A stretch of 28,566 nucleotides of DNA, taken from positions 1 to 28,566 of the forward strand of contig JBKJTP010000022.1 in the NCBI GenBank assembly GCA_046590195.1, written 5' to 3'. Made by a program: the position numbers and the translations under genes. The notes beneath the pieces were generated by a model. That model saw only the letters and a list, made by a program, of their open reading frames with translations, did no database searches and was not told the origin of the DNA. Source of the stretch: JBKJTP01 sp046590195 (lineage in GTDB: Bacteria; Bacteroidota; Ignavibacteria; Palsa-1295). This document shows positions 1 to 8,190 of this stretch, in pieces. How positions within the stretch are numbered: the stretch's first letter is position 1; every line of letters begins with the position of its first letter.

Positions 1-769
1 TGCCTGTGGTCAGCGCATCAAGTGAGTAGTTTCCCATGCTGACGTTGCCCGAACCTGTCTGAGTAAAATTGCCCGACAATCCAACGTGGATGTTGCTATT
101 GCCGTAGGTATGCAAGACTCGAGCACCGTTCATCGTGATCTGGCCGTCTGTGGCAGTTGTCGCAGGAAGTGCGATCAAGCCACCTACTGTAAGATCGTCA
201 GTGACCGTAAGATCATCGCCGATCGTACCATCACCTGTGATGTTGTAATCCGCAGTCTGCGGTGTCGTTGAGTTATTGATGTAGCTTCCAGAGCCGGCGG
301 GAAGATCTGATGCCATGATCGGACTCGATACGAAGGTCGTCCCATCGCCGCGAAGAAATTCGCCTGCTGGAGCAGCGCCGCCAACAGTATAGCCTGTCGA
401 CGCATCGATCGTGGTTGCACCGCTTATGGCACCAGCATTCGTGATGCCATCACCAGTGTTATCAATACCGCCATTGACAGTGATGCCGCCTGCAACAGGA
501 TTGGCGAGTAGATTGAGATTCTCGACCCACGCCGTGCCATTCCAGGCGAGCGTTGAATTGAGCGTCGTACCACTTGGCGCGAGCGAACCACCCCCGCTTG
601 GGATGACCAGCGTACCATCGCCGGGACCGGCGTAGGATATATAGAGACGACCACCGAGGCCATCATCAAGCACAAGGCGCTGTGCGCCAATATCGCGAGA
701 TTGGGACAAAGCATCGGATCCGCACAGGGCGATCGAGCCCAGTGCACACAACATAAGGAAGCGCTTCAT
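1..769 (-). CDS. Secreted tail-fibre-like repeat protein, 5' part only
   Basis: The reading frame is open on the minus strand from the ATG at 769-767 to the window edge, giving about 256 residues with no stop, so the C-terminus lies outside. The N-terminus is a typical signal peptide: MKRF, a hydrophobic stretch, then a likely cleavage after ALSQ near residue 23. The mature part is rich in Gly, Thr, Asn and Ser and low in charge. It contains tail-fibre-like phrases such as GEFLRGDGTTFVSSP and alternating 'DDLTVTDDLTVGG' strands, as seen in large phage-tail-collar-like or adhesin-like surface proteins of FCB bacteria. No catalytic motif is visible. Location is inferred as exported, probably cell surface. 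It diverges from the T9SS cargo gene at 1299. Family assignment is tentative; that it is coding and exported is fairly secure. Confidence 0.75.
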   Translation of the reverse strand, partial: MKRFLMLCALGSIALCGSDALSQSRDIGAQRLVLDDGLGGRLYISYAGPGDGTLVIPSGGGSLAPSGTTLNSTLAWNGTAWVENLNLLANPVAGGITVNGGIDNTGDGITNAGAISGATTIDASTGYTVGGAAPAGEFLRGDGTTFVSSPIMASDLPAGSGSYINNSTTPQTADYNITGDGTIGDDLTVTDDLTVGGLIALPATTATDGQITMNGARVLHTYGNSNIHVGLSGNFTQTGSGNVSMGNYSLDALTTG

Positions 770-1028
770 ACAGTATATAGCTAAAGCCTGAAAGTTAGAC
801 AGAGCACCGCCGATGGTCGATGACCGTAGCCATCCAGCAGGGTGTTCTTTGGATCAATGGCAGGAAGTTTCTAGGAAAGACTGGTGCAAAGTTTTGAGAA
901 GTTTGCACCCGCTAGAAGTGGAACCTGGTTCGCAACTTACGGCTATTCCAGCAGGGTTGCTTGCTTTTTAGCATATTAGTATGAGCACAGACAAGTGTCT
1001 GCGGGCAATGCGTTCGTTCTGCATACCT

Positions 1029-1060
1029 AGTGTAGCGCGAGCTTTAGCTTGCGCAGCGGA
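1029..1060 (+). repeat. REP-like element, copy A1
   Basis: This 32-base element has a GTAG foot, then arms GCGCGAGC and GCTTGCGC around a TTTA loop, forming a hairpin with one G-T wobble. It is the exact reverse complement of copy A2 at 1186-1217. It belongs to the same family as the copies near 4.1, 11.9, 19.7 and 23.0 kb, which share GTAGC at the foot and the core GCTTTAGC. Confidence 0.85.
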
Positions 1061-1106
1061 GCCCGTGAGGGGGACGCGGATCGTAAATTACATTGATCTC
1101 CACAGG

Positions 1107-1145
1107 AACCACCGAAAGCCAGCGAATGGGCTTTCGGTGGTTTTG
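1107..1145 (+). terminator. Intrinsic-terminator-like hairpin inside repeat pair A
   Basis: A perfect 14-bp stem (1107-1120 with 1129-1142) with an 8-base loop is followed by TTTT on the + strand. No + strand gene precedes it; the nearest left-hand gene runs on the minus strand. It therefore either ends an unannotated transcript or belongs to the mobile repeat cassette that surrounds it. Confidence 0.6.
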
Positions 1146-1185
1146 CCATTAGGGTGCTAGCTTAGACGAGCTAGGCCTCCCCACC

Positions 1186-1217
1186 TCCGCTGCGCAAGCT
1201 AAAGCTCGCGCTACACT
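1186..1217 (-). repeat. REP-like element, copy A2
   Basis: Exact 32-base reverse complement of copy A1 (1029-1060). The pair encloses the hairpin at 1107-1145 and ends about 80 bases before the start codon of the gene at 1299. The GTAG foot faces outward, as in A1. Confidence 0.85.
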
Positions 1218-1298
1218 TTTTGGGTGGCTGATCGTATTTCCTTGTAACTTGGTGACTGGTCGTAGGTCTTACTCGTGGACCTGTAAATTGTTGTTGTC

Positions 1299-4097
1299 AT
1301 GAAATACCTCTCAATCGTCGTTTGCTGCGCCATTTCGGTAATTGTGCTAGCGACGGCCGCGCAAGCCCAGAACAAGAACATGGTCTCGTCGATCGATCAG
1401 CCGACGCTCGGTCGGCAGATCTGCCTCGGCAATTCGATCATTCCGAAGGCGACGATCTGGAATGTGTCCTCAGGCACGAGCGTCAGGGCTCAGGTGCTCA
1501 TCCATAATGCGGCGACAGGTGCCAAGGTCTATGGTGACACCGTCGATGTATCAGGTATCGCCGCCGGGACCGGCAGCGTCGTGTCGTTCGATGCATTCGT
1601 CTCGAACCAGAACAACGCAGCACATTCGGGACGTATGACGGTCACCGTCATCGGTACTACGTTGACGAACGGTGTGGTCACGCCTGACACTGAGCCAAGC
1701 GATGACACGCTACGCTCGACGATGTATGTCGTGCGTAGACTCACGCAGCCATTCATCGATGCATCGAATGAGTATCTTGCGATGGGGAGCATTGCGATCC
1801 CGGATCCAAACAAATGGATCACTCAAGGCGCCACAGTTGTCGAAGGTGATCTTGCAACGTTTGATCCGCCTAGTCCGCGCGACCCAAGCGAAGGCTATGG
1901 CAAACTGAAGTTGCATTCGCCTGTGATCAAGCTCGATCGGCTAAGCTACGCTCCGCTTAATCATAGCAACGAGAGCCTGGGAGGAAACACCGCAGGCGAT
2001 ACCCTTACCTCTTTCCCGATCAACCTTCAAGGCGTAACACGTGCTACGTTCTCGTTCGACTATCATCGCTCGTCAAAGCTAATGTATCCGTGGCTGTATG
2101 ATATGGACAAGCGGTACGGACCAGAGGCGGCGATCATCAACGAGTTCGGCCAAGCATCTCGCAAAGGCGATTCGCTGATCATTGAATTCAAGAATCCAAC
2201 GGAAGATGGATGCGAGCCATCGGCATCCGGTTGGACACAAATCGCCGCGATCGATGGAGGAAAGGTCTTTGAGTTTCAGCGCTTCTCGCTGCCGGTAGAA
2301 TCGAAGACCTGGTCGGGAAAGAATTATTTTACGCTCGATTTCCGCTTCCGCATCCGACTCAAAGCAAAAGCGGATCCGCCAGCGGTCAGCACCAATACAG
2401 TAGAAGATGAGGACCCGTGGTACATCGATAATATCCGCATCGAGATCCCTTCTAGCGGACGCGAGACACAAGTCAATTGGGTGCGCGTCGTGTCGCCATA
2501 TACGAAGGTGCCTGCATCGCAAGCGATCTTCCCTGTCTACGTGAAGCTCACGAACCTTGCTTCGACTGACAAGACCACAGTGCCGCTCGTTGTGCAGATC
2601 GATGGCCCAGACGGCAAGCCGAAATATTTCCAGCGCATGGATGTCCCGCGCCCGACGCTGGGTAAGGACACCGTCATCCAATTCCCGCATTGGGATGCAT
2701 CGAACACGATGGTGACGCTCGGTCGCGAGTGTAAGGTGAAGGCGTTCATCCCGTATGCTAACTATGATGCATACGAAGGCGACAACAGCGCGTATACATC
2801 ATTTTTTCTCAATGCAGAGAGTGATGGTAGCCTAACACATGAATTTGCCTATGATGATGGCGGTTTGCTGCCAGCTTCCGATGTGGGCAATGATTGGCCT
2901 GTTGTCACGAATCGCACAGGTCAGGGCGTAGGCTTCAATAACACCAGCGGCGCTTACGCTATGCGCATCAAGTTGATGAAGAAGGACACGCTCTATGGTG
3001 TCCGAGCATATTTTGGAAGTGCGAATGCCTCACCCGATGCAATACGCTTTGCAGTCTATGAAGGCAGCGATACTAGCAACATCCCAGGCAATCTGGTCAG
3101 CGTTCAAGGGATCAGCACCTCATTCAACACCGATCGCAGAGGTGATATGTTCAATAAGTTCTGGCCATATTACTTCCCAAAATCGGTTGTGCTTCACGGC
3201 GTGACAGATTCAACCGATGGCGTTTACTGGATCTCGATCGGTCAACTCTCGCTCGACAACATGGCGCTCGGCGCTGATATTTCGCGCAGCGGATTCGATG
3301 CGATAAAGACCGATAGCACAACGCGGTTCATTCATCGCAGCCAATACGGTACGCAATTTTCTGCTACGCAAAACGCGGGCAACATCTCGAACGCGTTCGC
3401 ATTCCAAATGCCTGAATCCACCGGCGCATGGAAACCGCTTACGCCTAAGGTCATTGCAACAACTCCAGGATTCGCCTCGTATGGACTAATCCATTACACA
3501 CCGATGATCCGCGCGCTCTTCGGGCGCCAAGTATTACTGCCTGTCGAATTCGCGAAGCCGCTCGAAGCACGAACCGAAGCGAATGCAGCGCTGCTTACCT
3601 GGACCACTGCAACCGAGACGAACAATCACGGCTTCATCATTCAGCGGCTCATCGCAGATGATGAATGGCAGCGCGTTGGATTTGTTCAGAGCCGCACTGC
3701 AAACTCCAGCACGCCGAATGGATACGCGTATGTCGATGAAGGTCTCAGCGCCGGGACCTACACTTATCGCCTGACGCAGCTCGATCTCGACGGCACAGAG
3801 AGCATTTCGAATACCGCTGAAGTATCGATCAAGGGCGAAAGCATCGCGAATTTCTCGCCGAATCCGTATGATCCGTCTGTTGGCGTGACTGCACTATTGC
3901 TTGATGCGTCAGTTGGCGAAGTGAATGTCTCTATCATTAATTCGCTGGGTCAGGCGATCCGCACGATGACGGCAAGTCATCGCATCGTATGGGATGGGAA
4001 GGATGATCGTGGAAATGTTGTCGGCAGTGGCTCGTATCTCATTCGATTGCAGTCTGCCGCATTCAATGAAGTGAGAAGAATCACAGTCGTTAGGTAA
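1299..4097 (+). CDS. Large secreted protein with T9SS-type C-terminal sorting region
   Basis: This 932-residue exported protein starts with a signal peptide (MKYLSIVV..., cleavage near AQAQ at residue 24). The first about 740 residues show no family I recognise. They include an acidic, beta-rich stretch with a 'DPWYIDNIRIE' phrase typical of Bacteroidota surface jelly-roll domains. From about residue 745, after VLLPVEF, comes the fibronectin-III-like module seen before T9SS tails (LTWTTATETNNHGF ... YRLTQLDLDGT). Residues 851-932 form the terminal FlgD-like/T9SS sorting domain (FSPNPYDP ... GSYLIRL). Export to the cell surface or medium is inferred. ATG is at 1299 without a clear Shine-Dalgarno. 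The TAA stop at 4095-4097 is also the first three bases of the repeat-family edge. Substrate and function are unknown. Confidence 0.9.
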   Translation: MKYLSIVVCCAISVIVLATAAQAQNKNMVSSIDQPTLGRQICLGNSIIPKATIWNVSSGTSVRAQVLIHNAATGAKVYGDTVDVSGIAAGTGSVVSFDAFVSNQNNAAHSGRMTVTVIGTTLTNGVVTPDTEPSDDTLRSTMYVVRRLTQPFIDASNEYLAMGSIAIPDPNKWITQGATVVEGDLATFDPPSPRDPSEGYGKLKLHSPVIKLDRLSYAPLNHSNESLGGNTAGDTLTSFPINLQGVTRATFSFDYHRSSKLMYPWLYDMDKRYGPEAAIINEFGQASRKGDSLIIEFKNPTEDGCEPSASGWTQIAAIDGGKVFEFQRFSLPVESKTWSGKNYFTLDFRFRIRLKAKADPPAVSTNTVEDEDPWYIDNIRIEIPSSGRETQVNWVRVVSPYTKVPASQAIFPVYVKLTNLASTDKTTVPLVVQIDGPDGKPKYFQRMDVPRPTLGKDTVIQFPHWDASNTMVTLGRECKVKAFIPYANYDAYEGDNSAYTSFFLNAESDGSLTHEFAYDDGGLLPASDVGNDWPVVTNRTGQGVGFNNTSGAYAMRIKLMKKDTLYGVRAYFGSANASPDAIRFAVYEGSDTSNIPGNLVSVQGISTSFNTDRRGDMFNKFWPYYFPKSVVLHGVTDSTDGVYWISIGQLSLDNMALGADISRSGFDAIKTDSTTRFIHRSQYGTQFSATQNAGNISNAFAFQMPESTGAWKPLTPKVIATTPGFASYGLIHYTPMIRALFGRQVLLPVEFAKPLEARTEANAALLTWTTATETNNHGFIIQRLIADDEWQRVGFVQSRTANSSTPNGYAYVDEGLSAGTYTYRLTQLDLDGTESISNTAEVSIKGESIANFSPNPYDPSVGVTALLLDASVGEVNVSIINSLGQAIRTMTASHRIVWDGKDDRGNVVGSGSYLIRLQSAAFNEVRRITVVR

Positions 4098-4124
4098 GTG
4101 TAGCACATGCTTTAGCTTGTGTGA
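4096..4124 (+). repeat. REP-like element, copy B1
   Basis: This 29-base element starts inside the TAA stop of the upstream gene, has GTAG at 4099-4102, and arms CACATGC and GCTTGTG around TTTA (one mismatch). It is an exact reverse complement of copy B2 (4190-4218) and its 27-base core matches copy E2 near 23.1 kb. Confidence 0.85.
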
Positions 4125-4143
4125 AATAATCTCTACACGCAAA

Positions 4144-4180
4144 AGCCCGAGATCAGCAGTGATCCCGGGCTCTCGTCTTA
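4144..4180 (-). terminator. Terminator between convergent genes, inside repeat pair B
   Basis: An 11-bp stem with one mismatch (4144-4154 with 4161-4171), AGCCCGAGATC against GATCCCGGGCT, has a 6-base loop. Read on the minus strand it is followed by TTTTGCG, so it best serves the minus-strand gene ending at 4239. On the + strand the tail is only CTCGTCTT, a weaker U-tract, so bidirectional use is possible. Confidence 0.7.
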
Positions 4181-4189
4181 TGAATCGAT

Positions 4190-4218
4190 TCACACAAGCT
4201 AAAGCATGTGCTACACTT
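4190..4218 (-). repeat. REP-like element, copy B2
   Basis: Exact reverse complement of B1 at 4096-4124; the pair encloses the terminator at 4144-4180. Its right half is tandemly duplicated in the next 22 bases. Confidence 0.85.
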
Positions 4219-4242
4219 ATCTAAAGCATGTGCTACACTTAC
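4199..4242 (-). repeat. 22-bp tandem duplication of half a REP element
   Basis: Two direct copies of a 22-base unit (4199-4220 and 4221-4242), starting CTAAAGCATGTGCTACACTT, differ only at the last base. The second copy is a half-element lacking one hairpin arm. Its edge TTA (4239-4241) is the TAA stop of the minus-strand gene. Confidence 0.8.
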
Positions 4243-6167
4243 TTGTTGAATCGCAGGATCTCGATGCCTTTCGATGTGCGAAGCTGCGCAATGTATGCAC
4301 CGGTGTTCAGCGATGTGATGTCAAAGCGATCACCGTTTGTCATAGTGCGCTCGCTGGTGGTGCGGCCAAGAACATCGATGATCGCAAGCGTTGCATTGCC
4401 TTTGATATCACGGACAGAAAGCACATTGCCAAGCAACGAGAGATGCGTGCTTGCTGCATCATCGCTTGTGACGGAATTGCGGATATCAATGATCTGCCCG
4501 CGGCCGGAAACAAGGAAGCTACCGTTTCCGGCGAAGATCAAATCGATCGGCCGGATCAAATAGTACGGCTCATTTGAATTTGGCGACACGTCGACAAAAG
4601 CTCCGGCGGTCAGCATTGTTGGAGTCAAGGACGTGAAGGGGCCTGTGGCTGTTGCTCCGCGAGAAACATAATAGCCCGCATTCTGCCCGAATGTCCAATC
4701 AAATGCTCCACCCGCATAGGTTACTGCCGACATAGAGACCTGGTTCTGGTAGTTGGTCAATGTTGGATCTCCCATTAAGGCCATCTCTACGTTGCCTTCG
4801 CTGTAGGTTGCAATGTATGAAGCGGAAGCACTTTGCGAGTGACGCGTTGCTTCGCCGATGGTGAGTCCCATGCCCATCTGATGAACATACCAGTATGGGC
4901 GTCCCGCCCACATTGAAGCAAGTCCAACAGAAGTACCGAGCGGTGCACGTAACAAGTTGTCATCGGAATTCCAATCGCCGAATCTACTGCCAAAGAGCAT
5001 CGTGAAGACGGCCTTCGGATCGCGCTTCGCATAATCTTCGGTCGTTCCGACTCCCTGCGCGACGAAGTAATTGCCGTACCCTGCACCATATGCCCAATGA
5101 TGCGCTTCGCCACTGAGCTTGTTCATCCAATCGGTCGTCGGCTGTACGTCATCGGTCAATACTGGGAAGGCACGCCAGGCGATCGAGGCGGGGATGTCGC
5201 TTGGCCCGAGCTCACCGATGACGTCAGAGATCACAGCCTTGCGATTGTGCTGAAGCTGTCCAAGTCTGAACTTGTGATTCTTGTCAAGATAGTGATTCAG
5301 CAAAAGCGCCTCGCGCTCCGCTTGAGAAGCCGCATCTGGGAAGAACCAACCCATCCGACGCATATCTACGCGACCAACCTCAAGCTCGATCTTCGAGGGA
5401 AAGCTGCTTTGGTCGAACTTGCCATCCCCGGGTGCATTCTTGTTCTCATCGCGGGTGGCGCTTGTGCTGGTCGTGCTGACGTCAGTCCAGTTGCCATCGA
5501 GGTCGCCGTAGTATCCATCGGCCGGCCATGCACCGAGATGATCTTCGATGTGACCGTCAGGAGCGAGATTCCCAGAATACGGCACCGGCACACGACCGAA
5601 CAGGAAAACACTGCGAAGCTCATCTCCCAAACCCGAGCGAACTTCCAGGATCCTTGCCTTAACCTCCTGAGGTGTGGCCGATTCGCTAACCACCTGCATC
5701 TGGACGTTCCAGCCGACTCGGACCAAGTCATCGATGTAGGTCTGAAGTCCGGCAGCGGCAGTGCTCGCGGCAGTTTCGCCTACTAATAATAGCAGCGTAC
5801 CTTCGCTCGCTCGGGCAGGCACGTCGATGCCCGATGTGATGAAGCCATAAATGCTCTTGCCACCCGGTACGCCAACGCGGTATTCATAGATCTTTCCTGG
5901 CTCGACCTGCGTGTCGGCATATTCGGTCGAGGGTACATCAACGAAGTTCTCTTTGCCCCAGGTCGTCTCGCCATAGATCCTTCGGCGAACGATATAGACT
6001 GGGGCACCTGGCACTTCAAGCCACTTGACCGTGATCCTGGCAGGCGAAGACTGAGCGACAGCGCTGAGCGAGATGGCGAATTCTTTGGCTGCCTGTGCTC
6101 GGAGATCGAGCGAGGAAAACGCGACCATTAATAGAAGCGAGAGGCACAGAGAGTAGAGAGATCTCAT
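4239..6167 (-). CDS. Gingipain-fold (C25-like) T9SS cargo protein without the catalytic cysteine
   Basis: The start is set at the ATG 6167-6165 because it opens a clean signal peptide (MRSLYSLCLS..., cleavage near residue 24). The frame stays open upstream to 6344, but that part looks non-coding. The product has 642 residues. Residues 27-105 resemble a fibronectin-III domain. About 120-475 resembles the C25/gingipain caspase-like fold: VFLFGRVPVPYSG (188-200), GHIEDHLGAWPADGYYGDLDG (205-225), HHWAYGAGYGN (356-366), FGSRFGDWN (392-400), ALMGDPTL (463-470). About 580-642 is a T9SS type A sorting domain (IIDVLGR ... LNTGAYIAQL). The mature protein has no cysteine. SRFGDW sits where gingipain has its Cys-containing CVNGDF-type motif. 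It is thus probably a non-proteolytic relative. The TAA stop is the edge of a repeat element. Confidence 0.85.
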   Translation of the reverse strand: MRSLYSLCLSLLLMVAFSSLDLRAQAAKEFAISLSAVAQSSPARITVKWLEVPGAPVYIVRRRIYGETTWGKENFVDVPSTEYADTQVEPGKIYEYRVGVPGGKSIYGFITSGIDVPARASEGTLLLLVGETAASTAAAGLQTYIDDLVRVGWNVQMQVVSESATPQEVKARILEVRSGLGDELRSVFLFGRVPVPYSGNLAPDGHIEDHLGAWPADGYYGDLDGNWTDVSTTSTSATRDENKNAPGDGKFDQSSFPSKIELEVGRVDMRRMGWFFPDAASQAEREALLLNHYLDKNHKFRLGQLQHNRKAVISDVIGELGPSDIPASIAWRAFPVLTDDVQPTTDWMNKLSGEAHHWAYGAGYGNYFVAQGVGTTEDYAKRDPKAVFTMLFGSRFGDWNSDDNLLRAPLGTSVGLASMWAGRPYWYVHQMGMGLTIGEATRHSQSASASYIATYSEGNVEMALMGDPTLTNYQNQVSMSAVTYAGGAFDWTFGQNAGYYVSRGATATGPFTSLTPTMLTAGAFVDVSPNSNEPYYLIRPIDLIFAGNGSFLVSGRGQIIDIRNSVTSDDAASTHLSLLGNVLSVRDIKGNATLAIIDVLGRTTSERTMTNGDRFDITSLNTGAYIAQLRTSKGIEILRFNK

Positions 6168-6557
6168 AGGATAAAGAGCGGGAACAACAAAACTGGCGGG
6201 TTGACGAAACGCCGCCTGAGAACTTTGAGATGGTTGAGTATTGAACGGGACTATATTGTAAGTCCAAGAGGAAAGCAAAAAGTTACCTGTCTCCAAAATA
6301 TCTTGTGCGCAACGGCACCATTTGGTGTGCTTAGGCGACTGCAAACTGGTGGGAAAATATGGAGCTTTTTGAAGGTGCCTCTGCGTTATTTCGTCCCCTG
6401 ACCCAAGGCCCCGGATCCCTAAGAATCCGTGGCAAGAGCTTCTGGCTGAGCCGTCTCCCTTCCTTTATCGAGACGTATCCCGGTTATTCCGGACTATCAG
6501 GGTCACCCGTACCGGTCTCGCAAGCCGGATCATTATCGTGTCGTATAGCAGTACTCA
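6168..6557. other. Divergent intergenic region, no gene seen
   Basis: These 390 bases separate the minus-strand C25-like gene from comB on the plus strand and must hold both promoters. I find no convincing promoter pair, no strong hairpin and no repeat element. Short open frames here have no family resemblance. Confidence 0.5.
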
Positions 6558-7385
6558 GTGCATTTAACGGTCTATTTCAGCCCCAACCACCTCGACGAAC
6601 TCGAGCTTCGCGACAAAGTGATTGTCGTGATCGACGTGCTCCGCGCTTCGACCACCATCACCTATGCGATGCGTGCGGGCGCACGTGAGGTTATTCCTGT
6701 GGCAGACGTCGCGTCGGCGATGAAGATCGTCGGCAGCCTGAATTCGACCTCGACGCTGCTCTGCGGCGAGCGCAACGGCAAGCGCATCGAAGGCTTCAAA
6801 CTCGGCAACTCCCCTTCGGAGTACACCGAAGAGGCAGTCGAAGGACGCGTACTGATCCTGACCACCACCAACGGCGCTGTTGCGCTGACCAAGGCCAAGC
6901 ATGCCCGCCATTGCTTCGTCTCGAGCTTTGTAAATTTATCCGCTACGATCGAAGCGCTCTTCTCGCTGCCGAATATCCAGCAGGAGAACGTAGTCATCAT
7001 TTGCTCTGGCCGTGAGAAGGAGTTCTGTTTGGAGGACTCGACATGCGCCGGCATGATGATCACCAGGATCCAGGAGCGCGTACCAGATGCGACACTTAAC
7101 GATGCAGCGCTCGGATCGCTTTCGGTCTACGCGCAGTACGGCAAGGATATCTATAAGACCCTCCGCACCAGCGAGCACGGCATGCATCTCGCCGAGCTCG
7201 GTTTCGAGGACGATATTAAGGTAGCCGCGGAGATCGATTCGATGCCGCTTGTACCTGTGCTCGAGCAGACCGCGATCAAGAAGCGCCTCATCTTCTCCGA
7301 CACGCTCCGCGAAGAGCTCGAAGCCCGCGCCGCGCTGAAACAAGAGAAAGAGAAGCCAGTCCGCAAGGCAAAGGTCGCGAGTTAA
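6558..7385 (+). CDS. comB: 2-phosphosulfolactate phosphatase family protein (ComB)
   Basis: The 275-residue product carries ComB-family signatures in order: VVIDVLRASTTI (23-34), CGERNGKRIEGFKLGNSPSEYT (69-90), TTTNGAVAL (102-110), and CSGREKEFCLEDSTCAG (149-165). In the characterised family this Mg-dependent enzyme hydrolyses 2-phosphosulfolactate to sulfolactate, a step in coenzyme M or sulfolactate synthesis. In most bacteria the purpose is unclear, and no pathway partner lies nearby. The start is GTG at 6558-6560: MHLTVYFSP is the normal family N-terminus, and no better start exists. The last about 20 residues form a basic Lys/Arg tail (EKPVRKAKVAS) beyond the usual fold. It is cytosolic and monocistronic, with a strong terminator directly behind. 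Confidence 0.9.
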   Translation: MHLTVYFSPNHLDELELRDKVIVVIDVLRASTTITYAMRAGAREVIPVADVASAMKIVGSLNSTSTLLCGERNGKRIEGFKLGNSPSEYTEEAVEGRVLILTTTNGAVALTKAKHARHCFVSSFVNLSATIEALFSLPNIQQENVVIICSGREKEFCLEDSTCAGMMITRIQERVPDATLNDAALGSLSVYAQYGKDIYKTLRTSEHGMHLAELGFEDDIKVAAEIDSMPLVPVLEQTAIKKRLIFSDTLREELEARAALKQEKEKPVRKAKVAS

Positions 7386-7407
7386 GCCCTTCAAAATTCG
7401 ATACCAC

Positions 7408-7442
7408 ACAAAACCCATCACATCTGATGGGTTTTGTATTTT
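7408..7442 (+). terminator. Intrinsic terminator of comB
   Basis: A perfect 13-bp stem (7408-7420 with 7425-7437) around a CATC loop is followed by ATTTTAAC. It lies 23 bases after the comB stop. The stem is T-rich on its 3' side (GGGTTTTGT), which supports + strand termination. Confidence 0.85.
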
Positions 7443-7445
7443 AAC

Positions 7446-8190
7446 AAAGCGATGTCTGCCTAACCGCGAAGCGGCCTCCTAAGGTAGCCGGAGGTGAGCG
7501 CAGCGAGCGCCCGGGAAAACGCGCGCTAGAGATTGCATGCGAAGCCCTCGCCTCGTAGAGGCGAAGAGTGCTTAAGCAGGAAATGGGGTTGCGCTGCACA
7601 GATTCATCCACATCTGCGAACTGAATTCCCACCCCACCGCTTTACTATGGTGAGGAAACTACTACATAGAACGCAATGTAGCCCGGTTAGACTATGCTGA
7701 GCCTATCGCAATTGGATCAGCATCGCGTGACACACAGGTACTGAAGCGGTTTGTGCAATTTTGGATACCTCTTGGATCCATTGCAAAACTACCTCCGGAC
7801 CTTTCGTCACTAGCCTCTTACCAGAGGTTTTTGATCGGGCTCATTTGCTTTTATAATAAAACCCAAGTCCTCAGCGCTCTCGCTCTTGTTGACGATCGAT
7901 CGCCCATAACGACCCGACAAGAGTATCCTGTTTTCCCGACGCGTGCCTCCACAGCACACGTGTATTAGCCAACGAATCCGAGCTTGTTCCCACAACTCGC
8001 CGGGGTCTTTGAGCAGTGATCTCGTATAGGTGTACGAAGCTGCCAAAAGTCCCAGCCAGGATCGTCATGCCCTGTTAGTCGCGCCCTGACGATCCCTGCC
8101 CTCGCAAAGAATTCATTCGCAATAAGTTAAACTCCAATCGCTTGTGCTGCCTCAATAGCGGTACCAGTATTTTAACGAGCCCTGTCTGCC
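7446..8190. other. Long intergenic region with several small hairpins, no gene recognised
   Basis: These 745 bases between comB and ftsK hold no ORF I can support. The first 120 bases are GC-rich with stacked short hairpins: CCGC/GCGG, CCTCC/GGAGG, GCGC/GCGC, and CGCCTC/GAGGCG near 7548-7563. Around 7820 CCTCT and AGAGG form another short stem. The composition differs from the flanking genes and would fit a structured RNA or decayed sequence, but I match it to no known RNA. The ftsK promoter must be in the right-hand part. Confidence 0.4.

Larger units (their letters stand above)
770..1298. other. Divergent intergenic region with a repeat-terminator cassette
   Basis: No convincing gene lies in these 529 bases. 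The right half (1029-1217) is a 32-bp perfect inverted repeat enclosing an intrinsic-terminator-like hairpin. The left half holds an 8-bp perfect stem with an 11-base loop (883-890 with 902-909). It also holds a weaker stem (GCAAC 932-936 with GTTGC 956-960) followed by TTTTT at 965-969. Promoters for the two diverging genes must lie here. A weak Bacteroidota-like pair for the + gene is TTTG at 1219-1222 with TAACTTGG at 1245-1252, but the spacing is long and the -7 box has a mismatch. Confidence 0.6.

Noticed and set aside
780..787. GCTAAAGC near the start of the first gene as another REP copy
   Set aside because: Only the 8-base core matches; there is no GTAG foot or second arm.
870..975. 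AGGAAAGACTGG resemblance to an RNase P RNA signature
   Set aside because: The other universally conserved RNase P segments and overall length do not fit the 770-1100 region.
2079..2690. 203-codon minus-strand frame inside the T9SS cargo gene
   Set aside because: Arg/His-rich composition typical of antisense translation; the + strand frame has signal peptide, FnIII and sorting domains.
7468..7500. GCGGCCTCCTAAGGTAGCCGGAGG resemblance to 23S rRNA domain V
   Set aside because: The likeness covers about 20 bases only, and neighbouring 23S motifs are absent or in the wrong order.
7810..8046. Short minus-strand frame in the comB-ftsK gap
   Set aside because: Starts with TTG, no ribosome site, no family resemblance, and overlaps other equally poor frames.
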